Shown piece by piece: positions 8,060 through 14,685 of a DNA stretch of 64,000 nucleotides; within the stretch, counting starts at the first letter, position 1, and each line of letters opens with the position of its first letter. The DNA comes from Acidobacteriota bacterium. GTDB lineage: Bacteria > Acidobacteriota > Terriglobia > Bryobacterales > Bryobacteraceae. The notes under the pieces were generated by a model. It saw only the letters and a program-made list of their open reading frames with translations. It was not told the DNA's origin and searched no databases. The stretch covers positions 1 to 64,000 of the forward strand of contig CANIVU010000035.1 of NCBI GenBank assembly GCA_947470805.1. The letters run 5' to 3'. Made by a program: the position numbers and the translations under genes.

Positions 8060-11040
8060 GATTTATTTGGCTGATGGCCGTTTCGGTGATGGGGCAGGAC
8101 CTGTTTACGGGGGCTCCGGTGGAGAAGGAGTTGGCGGCGGGGGCGACGGATAGCTATCGGTATTCGGTGCAGGCGGGTTTGTTTTTGCAGGTGCGGGCAC
8201 TGCAGATGGCGGGGGATGTGACGCTGACGGTGACGGCGCCGGATGGGGCTTCGGTGGGGGAATGGAACCGGGCGACAACGACGGAGGCGGAGCGGGCGGA
8301 TTGGATTGCGCCGCTGACGGGGGAGTACCGGATTACGGTGAAGAACGGCAGCAAGCTGATGGCGCGGTACCGGCTGGAGGCGTCGACACGGACGCCGGAC
8401 GAGGCCGACCGGCACAGGCATGCGGCGTATGTGGCGATGGGTGCGGGCGAGGCGCAGTTGGGCCAGAAAAAGGTGGCCGCGATGCGGGCGGCGGCGGCTT
8501 CGTTTGATGGCGCGGCGAGGGATTGGCTAGCGGCCGGAGAACCCAACATGGCGGCCGGGGCGATGAATCTGGCCGGGGCGGCGCACTTCTTCCTGACCGA
8601 TTTACCCGCGGCGCGGCAAAAGTTCGAAGAAGGCGCGCGACTGGTGCGGGGAATGCCCGAGGCGCGGGTGACGCTGGCGGGCCTGTTGAACAATCTGGGC
8701 CAGGTGCGGTTCCGGATGGGCGACCTGACCGAGGCACGGCAGTTGACCGAAGAGACGCTGGCGCTGCGGTTGGCGGTTGGGGATATCTCCGGAGAAGGGA
8801 CGGCGCGGAACCAGCTATCGACGATCTACGTGCGGTTGGGATTGCTGGCAGAGGCGGAGAAGAATCAGCGTCAGGCGATTGCGCTGCATGAGCGAACAGG
8901 GGCGAAGGAAAACGAGATGATCGCGCGGATGGGGCTGGGGGAGATCCACTTGGCGAACCGGGATTACCAGGCGGCGCTGCAGGTTCATTCGGAGGTATTG
9001 CGGATGGCGCGGGAGACGGGGAAGGTGGAGCGGGAGTTTAGCGCGGCATCGTCATTGGGGCGGACGTATCTGGCGATTGGGGAGTTGGATTTGGCGCGGC
9101 AGTTTCTGGAGAACGCGGTGGGGATTGCGCGGAAGCTGGGGGCGAACAGGTCGGTGGCGGGAGAGTTGGCGAGCTTGGCGGCGATCCAGATGCGGAGGCT
9201 GGATTTCAAGGGCGCGGTGGCGAATTTGGAAGAGAGCCTGGCGATGGCACGGACGATGGGGAACCAGTTAACGATAGGGAATTCGCTGGTGGGTTTGTGT
9301 TACGGGCTGGTGGAGGCGAAGGATTGGGAGCGGGCGGGAACGGTGGCCGAAGAGGCGGTGGCGCTGAACCGGAAGGTGAGCCCGAGTACGGGTTTTCCGC
9401 AGTCGCTGATTTGCGCGGGGATGATGCAACTGCGGCAGGGACAGACGGCGGCGGCGCGGCCGCTGCTGGAGGAGGCGCTGGCGAAGGCGGGAACCAAGCA
9501 GGTGCGGATGGGGGCGCTGGACGCGATGGCGGAGCTGGCCGAGGCGGAGGGGCGGTTGCTGGCGGCGGTGGCCTTCGCGGAGGAGGCGGCGATGGCGAAC
9601 GAGGAGATGCGGGCGGGGATTAGTGACCAGACGCTGCGGGCGATGGCGGGTTCGACGGGGGCGGGACGGGTGCGGCGGCACACGCGGCTGCTGATGGCGC
9701 TGGGGTATGGGGAGCGGGCGTATTGGGTCAGCGAGCGGGCGCGGGCGCGGAGCCTGGCGGAGATGTTGACGGAGGCGGGAACAGGAGCGACGGCGGTGCC
9801 GGCGAATGGGAAGACGGCGGAGATGGTGGGGGCGATTGCGGGGGTGCAGAAGCAGCTGTTCCGGGAGGGAGTTTCGGCGGAGCGGCGGGGCGTGTTGCTG
9901 GGGGAATTGGCCAAGGCGGAGATGGATTGGGAACTCTACCGGACGCAGTTTTCGAAGGCCGCCGGGGCGGGGGCGGTGTTGGAACAGCCGGTATTGGCGG
10001 GGGATACGGCGTTGATTGAGTATTCGCTGGGGGAGAAAGAGTCGTATGCGTGGGTGGTGACGGCGGCGGGGGTAAAGAGTTTTGTGTTGGCGGGAAGCGG
10101 GGAGATTGTCGCGCGGGTGACGGCGCTGCGGGAGTTGCTGGGCAAGCCTGTGAATGCACTGACTGCGGGGCGGTCGATGGCAGCATTTGAGGCGGCGGCG
10201 GGCCGGGTTTTTGAGACGGTGATGGGGCCGTTGGAAGGGGCACTGCAGGGGAAAAAGCGGATTGTGATTGTGCCGGATGGGCGACTGCATTATTTGCCGT
10301 TTGAGGCGTTGCCGGGGGTGTTGGCGAAGTATCGGGTTTCGTATGCTCCGTCGGCGGCGGCGCTGGCTGGATTGGAGAAGCGCGGGCGGGCGAGGACAGC
10401 GCCGGAGCGGACGTTGCTGGCGGTGGCCGATCCGGTGTTGACGGGCGCGGTGGGGGCCGAGCGCGGGTTTGCATTTACGCAGTTGCCGAATGCGCGGGCG
10501 GAGGCGACGGCGTTGCGGGGGATGTTTGGCGGGGCGCGGGTTTTAGTGGGCGCCGAGGCGGGGGAGGGGGAGGTGAAGGGAGCCGATTTGGGGCTGTACC
10601 GGTATGTTCATTTTGCGACGCATGGGTACTTTGATGAAGCAGCGCCGGGGCGGAGCGGATTGGTGTTGGGACAGGGACTTGAGGAAGACGGTTTTTTGCA
10701 GGCGCGGGAGATTTTCGGGATGAAGCTGAATGCCGATGTGGTGACGTTGTCGGCGTGCCAGTCGGGGTTGGGAAAACTGCTGGATGGGGAAGGGGTGGTG
10801 GGGTTGTCGCGGGCGTTTTTGTACGCGGGGGCGCAGGGGATGGTGGTGAGTTTGTGGAACGTGAATGACGCGGCGACGGCGGAGTTGATGAAAACGTTCT
10901 ATGCAGGGATGAAGGCGGGGTTGGGCGGGGCGGAGGCGTTGCGGCGGGCGAAGGTTTCCATGGCGCAGGGTGGGAACCGGGCGTGGCGGCATCCGTACTT
11001 CTGGGCACCGTTTGTTTTTGTGGGGGATGCGGGTAAGTAA
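8056..11040 (+). CDS. Secreted TPR-CHAT domain protease-like protein (copy 2)
   Basis: Protein of 994 residues starting at ATG 8056 inside the stop of copy 1 (ATGA overlap, translational coupling). The layout matches copy 1: signal peptide (MRFIWLMAVSVMGQ), PPC-like domain, about ten TPR units, and a C-terminal CHAT domain with His856 in HFATHG and Cys901 in LSACQSG. The middle has diverged strongly from copy 1. The last 250 codons are nearly the same at DNA level, including synonymous sites: the segment around 10850-11030 against 7870-8050 has long identical runs. This pair is a tandem duplication in which both copies keep catalytic residues. Different TPR regions with like catalytic domains suggest two partner or substrate specificities. 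Confidence 0.88.
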   Translation: MRFIWLMAVSVMGQDLFTGAPVEKELAAGATDSYRYSVQAGLFLQVRALQMAGDVTLTVTAPDGASVGEWNRATTTEAERADWIAPLTGEYRITVKNGSKLMARYRLEASTRTPDEADRHRHAAYVAMGAGEAQLGQKKVAAMRAAAASFDGAARDWLAAGEPNMAAGAMNLAGAAHFFLTDLPAARQKFEEGARLVRGMPEARVTLAGLLNNLGQVRFRMGDLTEARQLTEETLALRLAVGDISGEGTARNQLSTIYVRLGLLAEAEKNQRQAIALHERTGAKENEMIARMGLGEIHLANRDYQAALQVHSEVLRMARETGKVEREFSAASSLGRTYLAIGELDLARQFLENAVGIARKLGANRSVAGELASLAAIQMRRLDFKGAVANLEESLAMARTMGNQLTIGNSLVGLCYGLVEAKDWERAGTVAEEAVALNRKVSPSTGFPQSLICAGMMQLRQGQTAAARPLLEEALAKAGTKQVRMGALDAMAELAEAEGRLLAAVAFAEEAAMANEEMRAGISDQTLRAMAGSTGAGRVRRHTRLLMALGYGERAYWVSERARARSLAEMLTEAGTGATAVPANGKTAEMVGAIAGVQKQLFREGVSAERRGVLLGELAKAEMDWELYRTQFSKAAGAGAVLEQPVLAGDTALIEYSLGEKESYAWVVTAAGVKSFVLAGSGEIVARVTALRELLGKPVNALTAGRSMAAFEAAAGRVFETVMGPLEGALQGKKRIVIVPDGRLHYLPFEALPGVLAKYRVSYAPSAAALAGLEKRGRARTAPERTLLAVADPVLTGAVGAERGFAFTQLPNARAEATALRGMFGGARVLVGAEAGEGEVKGADLGLYRYVHFATHGYFDEAAPGRSGLVLGQGLEEDGFLQAREIFGMKLNADVVTLSACQSGLGKLLDGEGVVGLSRAFLYAGAQGMVVSLWNVNDAATAELMKTFYAGMKAGLGGAEALRRAKVSMAQGGNRAWRHPYFWAPFVFVGDAGK

Positions 11041-11081
11041 TTTTTATTGATACAGATTGGCGGGTGGCTGCACTATTTTGC

Positions 11082-11846
11082 ATGAGTGCAGCGGCTGTTG
11101 GTATTTCTCGGGTTCGTTTGGCGCCTTTGCGGGTGCGGCGGTGCAGTGTGACGCTGCACTATCCGGAGAGCTGGGCGGCGCGGCCGAATCCGATGGCGGT
11201 GGAGTTGGGGAAGCTGGTGGAGGCGCGGATGGGGGGACGGTGCGCGCGGGAATTGGAGGTGGGGTTGGGCGCGAATTGGGCGTTTCCGTTCGCGGAGGGG
11301 GAGAGGGCCATTCTGATTACACAGCGGTTTGCGGAGTGGGCTTGCGGTTCTTGCGGGGGGGCGTTGGCAGGGGTTTCGACGACGGAGTATTTGCGGCGGC
11401 GGCGGGCGGAGATGCGGGTGGAGACGTTGGCGGCGTTGTTGGAATACGAGTTGGACTGGGCGTTGCCGGCGGAGGTGGATGTGCGGGAGTTAATGGAAGC
11501 GGCGGCGGATTGTGTAGCGATTGGGCGGGAGTTGATTGGGCATGGGGCGTTGGTGGAGTGTGTGATGCGGGAGTTTGGGGACGACGCGGGGGAGGCGTTT
11601 AAGTGGGTGGCGAATATGCACACGCGGCAGGTGCGGCGGGTGCGGGAGTTGGAGGGGGCGTTGTTGCTGCGGTATGCAGAGTTGCCGATGTTGATGGCGT
11701 GGGTGGACGCGCTGCACTGCATGATTTATGGGATGGCGCAGTGGCACAGCCGGGTGCGACGGTTCAAGGCGGCGGGGGATCCCGAGGGGTGGAAGATAGC
11801 GGTGAGCATTTCTCCGGCGTGTCCGGACCCGTTTGAGCTACCTTGA
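11082..11846 (+). CDS. Protein of unknown function with a CxxC motif
   Basis: About 254 residues from ATG 11082; GTG 11064 is an alternative, and the first 20 residues may not belong to the conserved part. Codon use (GCG, CGG, TTG, GAG) fits neighbouring genes, and the other frames do not. I do not recognise the family. Visible features are a beta-like N-terminal segment (RRCSVTLHYPESW), a CxxC pair (WACGSCGG) that could bind zinc, and a mostly helical C-terminal half rich in Arg and Glu. There is no signal peptide or clear membrane segment. It follows the CHAT pair by about 40 bp and precedes the DUF2237 gene by 6 bp, so it may be the last member of the CHAT transcript or the first of a small operon. 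Confidence 0.55.
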   Translation: MSAAAVGISRVRLAPLRVRRCSVTLHYPESWAARPNPMAVELGKLVEARMGGRCARELEVGLGANWAFPFAEGERAILITQRFAEWACGSCGGALAGVSTTEYLRRRRAEMRVETLAALLEYELDWALPAEVDVRELMEAAADCVAIGRELIGHGALVECVMREFGDDAGEAFKWVANMHTRQVRRVRELEGALLLRYAELPMLMAWVDALHCMIYGMAQWHSRVRRFKAAGDPEGWKIAVSISPACPDPFELP

Positions 11847-11852
11847 AGAGAT

Positions 11853-12215
11853 ATGGTGAAGAATGTTTTGGGTGGCGTTTTGCAGACTTGTTGCACGGAT
11901 CCGTTGACTGGTTTCTATCGGGACGGGAAGTGCAATACCGGGCCGGACGACATTGGCAAGCACCATGTGTGCGTGACGATGACGGAGGAGTTTTTGCTGC
12001 ATCAGGCGTCGATTGGGAACGATTTGATCACGCCGCGGCCGCAGTGGGGATTTCCGGGGTTGAAGCCTGGGGATTCGTGGTGTGTTTGCACGGAGATGTG
12101 GAAGAAGTCGCACGAGGCGGGGATCCGGGCGCATGTGCGGTTGGAGGCGACGCATGAGAATGCGTTGGAGGATGTGACGTTGGAGATGTTGTCGGCTAGT
12201 GCCCGGTTGAATTAG
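11853..12215 (+). CDS. DUF2237 family protein
   Basis: Protein of 120 residues, the full usual length of DUF2237. The hallmark sequence runs from start to end: NVLGGVLQTC, STDPLTGFYRDG-like (here TDPLTGFYRDGKCNTGP), the HHVCVTMTEEFL segment, GNDLITPRPQWGFPGLKPGD, WCVCTEMW and the C-terminal LEATHENALE. Several cysteines are conserved in the family. The function is not established; it is a small soluble cytoplasmic protein found widely in bacteria. The start at 11853 is the first codon before the conserved block. It lies 6 bp after the preceding unknown gene in the same direction. Confidence 0.92.
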   Translation: MVKNVLGGVLQTCCTDPLTGFYRDGKCNTGPDDIGKHHVCVTMTEEFLLHQASIGNDLITPRPQWGFPGLKPGDSWCVCTEMWKKSHEAGIRAHVRLEATHENALEDVTLEMLSASARLN

Positions 12216-12216
12216 T

Positions 12217-12569
12217 TTGGGTTTTCGGGGGTGGCTGGCCGTTGGGCAGTTTTTGTTGGCGGCGGTCAGCAGCGGGATTGGGCTTTGGCAGCGCGCGGAG
12301 ATTCTACAGCGGCGTATCATGTTTGGCCTTGGCCTTTTACATTCGCGGTTGTGGTGAACCTTCCGGCGTTGATTGGGAGTGTGCCGGTTTCTGGCGGAGT
12401 TGGGATGTTGTGGGATGGCTGGAACGAGGTGGCAGAAATGACGCAGGCACTTTTGTTCGTTCCGGTGTTTTGGTATTGGGTGGGCGGGCGGATGGAGGGG
12501 TGGAGCTGGCGGCGACGCGGGGTGTGGATGCAGCGGTCAACGGGTGGCGGTGGGCGGCTCGAAGTATAG
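12217..12569 (+). pseudogene. Small membrane protein broken by a frameshift near 12300-12312
   Basis: Two adjacent frames together make a plausible three-helix membrane protein. From TTG 12217 one frame reads a hydrophobic helix (WLAVGQFLLAAVSSGIGLWQRAE) and soon stops. The next frame, open to TAG 12569, takes up with YHVWPWPFTFAVVVNLPAL and ends with ALLFVPVFWYWVGG. Each part alone lacks the rest of a membrane protein, so a single indel around 12300-12312 is the simplest account. It could also be a sequencing error, or the second frame alone (from GTG 12231, 112 codons) could be the gene. The 3' end overlaps the HicB-like gene on the other strand by 33 bp. Confidence 0.4.
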
Positions 12570-12710
12570 TTCGAGGGCTTCCTTTAGGTTGGCGAGGGCT
12601 TCTTCTTCGGTTTCGCCTTGGCTGGCGACGTTTACTTCGAGAGACTGGGAAACGTACCAACTGCCTTCTTTCCAGACTTTGGCGGGGAGTCCTTGGCTCA
12701 TTTGGCTCAT
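12537..12710 (-). CDS. HicB-like antitoxin-family protein (orphan)
   Basis: Short protein of 57 residues. The motif GSWYVSQSLEVNVASQGETEEEALANLKEAL is the core of the HicB-like fold (partial RNase H), close to the form found in type II HicAB toxin-antitoxin systems and in free-standing members. I chose ATG 12710 because the open frame upstream shows no family similarity and includes sequence of the divergent gene. No HicA toxin (small double-stranded-RNA-binding RNase) is found beside it: its 5' neighbour is a divergent DUF433 gene 32 bp away, and its 3' side runs into the broken membrane protein. It is therefore either an orphan antitoxin or a regulator. No DNA-binding domain is present. Confidence 0.75.
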   Translation of the reverse strand: MSQMSQGLPAKVWKEGSWYVSQSLEVNVASQGETEEEALANLKEALELYFEPPTATR

Positions 12711-12742
12711 TTTTGCATGAGGGTTGGGGTAGGGTGAAAAGA

Positions 12743-12961
12743 ATGGTGGTTTTGGATTGGTCGCAGTGCGACGCGGTGGAGAGTGTTCCTGGGAAGCGGG
12801 GCGGCGCGGTTGTGTTTCGCGGGACACGGACGCTGGTTTCATTGGTGTTTGAGAACTTGCAGGATATGGGGATTGATGAGTTGATTGGCGAGTTTGGGGT
12901 GAAGCGGGCGCAGGTGGAGGCGGTGCTGCAGTTTGTGGCGCGGAGTGCGGAGGCGACTTGA
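12743..12961 (+). CDS. DUF433 family antitoxin-like protein (orphan)
   Basis: Protein of 72 residues, the normal length of DUF433 (VapB45-like) proteins. The pattern is clear: CDAVESVPGKRGGAVVFRGTRTLVSLVFENL, then IDELIGEFGVKRAQVEAVLQF, which is the winged-helix-like DNA-binding region of the family. These proteins are usually the antitoxin of a PIN-like (DUF5615) toxin encoded immediately downstream. Here the downstream 147 bp hold no gene, so the toxin is missing. It starts 32 bp from the divergent HicB-like gene and probably shares its promoter region. ATG 12743 follows a purine-rich AGGGTGAAAAG stretch. Confidence 0.85.
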   Translation: MVVLDWSQCDAVESVPGKRGGAVVFRGTRTLVSLVFENLQDMGIDELIGEFGVKRAQVEAVLQFVARSAEAT

Positions 12962-13008
12962 GCGACTCATTCCCATTCCTTGGGCTTGGGTGCGGGCGAG
13001 TGATGTGT

Positions 13009-13061
13009 CTGGGGACACACGGCCTACGGTCGCTGCGCTCCCTCCGGCACGAATGTCCCAG
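13009..13061. repeat. Palindromic intergenic element with CTGGG(G)ACA ends
   Basis: In the 147 bp between the DUF433 and FAD oxidoreductase genes, CTGGGGACA (13009-13017) pairs with TGTCCCAG (13054-13061) apart from one extra G. A smaller stem, TGTGTC-TGGG-GACACA, overlaps its left end at 13005-13020. The inner part contains CGGTCGCTGCGCTCCCTCCG. The form resembles REP or small MITE elements. It could also be a bidirectional terminator for the two convergent genes, although no T-run follows. Copy number in the genome cannot be seen from this window. Confidence 0.45.
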
Positions 13062-13108
13062 GAGGGGATGTTGCTGCGTGGGGAGTTGGACCGGAGCATC
13101 TCGGCCGG

Positions 13109-14644
13109 TTAGGTGTAGGGATCGGTGCGGATTTTGAGTTTGGCGGGGAGGGGGTCGGGATCGATGTTGGCGACGGAGGTTCGTTGTTTAGCGGCAACGG
13201 CGGCGGCTAGGCCGGCGATCTGGCCGAGGGTCATCCAGACGGGCTCCATGCGGAGGACGGACATGGCCACGTGGGTGCACGAGAGGGCTACGGGGACGAG
13301 GAGGTTGTCCAGCTTTTTGGGGAGCATGGCGCCGTAGGGGACCTGGCCGGGTTGGGCGGGGCCGAAGGCTTTCTTTGGGTACCAGAGGACGCCTTCCATG
13401 AAGCCGTCGACGGCGTAGCGGCGGTCGTGGCAGGGGTGGACGTCGAAGCTGTATTCGCCGATGGCTATTGGGTGTTTGACCTTGGGGGTTCGGTTGGTTT
13501 TGGGGTCGATGGTGAAGTTGTGCTGTGTGACCAGGGCGCGGCCTTCGATGCGGCGGCCTTGGCGGACGTAGATCTGCCAGGGCCAGTTTCCGTTGGCGGG
13601 GAATTCGTCTTTGGGGAGGCCCAATGGGGCTAGATTGGCGCGGATGGCGCTGGGCACGCGGAGATCGTTTTGGAGGAACCAGAGCAGGCCGGCGACGTGG
13701 GTGACGTGGAAGCGGGCGAGACGGGCGCGGTGGTGGCGGTTGGCTTCGGGCCAGGTCCAACTGGCGCCGGGGAGGTTGGCGCTGGTGAGGGCTTCGATGT
13801 TGCCGTTCATTTGGAACTTGCGGTGGCGGAGCTGGGTGCCTCGGCCCCATTTTGTGACGCGGCCGGATTCGAAGTCGTTTATGAGCGGGAGGTAGTCGGG
13901 GAGGTGCTGTTCGTAGGTCTGGGGTTTGGTGATGGGGACGCGATTTTGGGGATCGTCCGTAAAGATGCAGCGGGCGCAGAAGGCCTGGATGGCGGGGGAG
14001 GCTTCGCCCGAGTCGGGCGTCATGATTTGCTGGCCGGTGTGCCAGTTCATGTAGTGGATGCCGGCGAAGCGTTCGCCGTGTTCGGCGCGGGATTCGCGGG
14101 CTACTTTGTAGGGCACGTTTGCTGCCGCGGCCAGGTCGCCTTCGTAGGTGCCGTCGATGAAGGTTTTTGCGGTGTAGGTTTGGTTGTTGAGGACAACGCT
14201 CGAGATGGCTCCGTTGGCGGTTTGGGCGCTGGTGAGATGGTGGGCGGGGAGGTGCGTGAGGTTGGGTTCGGATTGCACCATTTTGTTGAAGGCCGCTTCG
14301 GCGACGGAGGGTTCGTAGTACCAGCCGTCTTTGGTGAGGGCGTATTCGGCGGGGCTGTTGGCGAGGGTTCGCTGGTAGTGGGCGCGGACGAGCGAGATAA
14401 ACTCGGCGACCTGGCCGCCGAAGAGTTCGGTGCGGACGGCGTCGGTGGTTGAGAGGCCGCTGGCCGCCATGCCTCCGAGGTTCGACTGGGGGCAGGCGAG
14501 GATGACCTTGAGACCCTGGCGGGCGGCTTCGACGGCGGCGGTGATGCCGCCGGGAGTGGAACCGTAGACGAGGACGTCGGTGGCGGTTGGAGGCGCGGGG
14601 GCGAGGGCGAGGGTGGTCGTTAAGAATTGGCGTCTGTTCGTCAT
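13109..14644 (-). CDS. FAD-dependent oxidoreductase, exported (Tat-like leader)
   Basis: Protein of 511 residues from ATG 14644. A twin-arginine-like leader (MTNRRQFLTTTLALAPAPP) is followed at once by a Rossmann nucleotide-binding motif (VYGSTPGGITAAVEAARQG) and a conserved NLGGMAASGLS flavin-contacting segment. The whole fits the FAD_oxidored family (PF12831), often annotated near xanthan lyase or sugar-degradation genes. Later signatures are FIDGTYEGDLAAAA and, near the C-terminus, MLPKKLDNLLVPVALSCTHVA and GQIAGLAAAVA. The protein would be folded with FAD in the cytoplasm and exported by Tat. The substrate is unknown. The gene is downstream of and co-directional with the PQQ dehydrogenase, which may supply or take electrons in the same periplasmic oxidation route. 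A longer upstream frame has no similarity and was not used. Confidence 0.85.
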   Translation of the reverse strand: MTNRRQFLTTTLALAPAPPTATDVLVYGSTPGGITAAVEAARQGLKVILACPQSNLGGMAASGLSTTDAVRTELFGGQVAEFISLVRAHYQRTLANSPAEYALTKDGWYYEPSVAEAAFNKMVQSEPNLTHLPAHHLTSAQTANGAISSVVLNNQTYTAKTFIDGTYEGDLAAAANVPYKVARESRAEHGERFAGIHYMNWHTGQQIMTPDSGEASPAIQAFCARCIFTDDPQNRVPITKPQTYEQHLPDYLPLINDFESGRVTKWGRGTQLRHRKFQMNGNIEALTSANLPGASWTWPEANRHHRARLARFHVTHVAGLLWFLQNDLRVPSAIRANLAPLGLPKDEFPANGNWPWQIYVRQGRRIEGRALVTQHNFTIDPKTNRTPKVKHPIAIGEYSFDVHPCHDRRYAVDGFMEGVLWYPKKAFGPAQPGQVPYGAMLPKKLDNLLVPVALSCTHVAMSVLRMEPVWMTLGQIAGLAAAVAAKQRTSVANIDPDPLPAKLKIRTDPYT

Positions 14645-14650
14645 AGGCCA

Positions 14651-14685
14651 GACAATTCCTGGGTGACAGTCACCCAGGAATTGTC
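14651..14685. repeat. Perfect 16-bp inverted repeat between the FAD and PQQ genes
   Basis: GACAATTCCTGGGTGA (14651-14666) and TCACCCAGGAATTGTC (14670-14685) are exact complements separated by CAG. The hairpin begins at the base beside the stop codon of the PQQ gene and ends 6 nt before the start codon of the FAD gene, so it fills the gap between them. There is no T-run, so it is not a standard terminator. It could lower read-through, protect the upstream mRNA end, hide the ribosome site of the FAD gene, or be a REP-type repeat. Confidence 0.7.
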
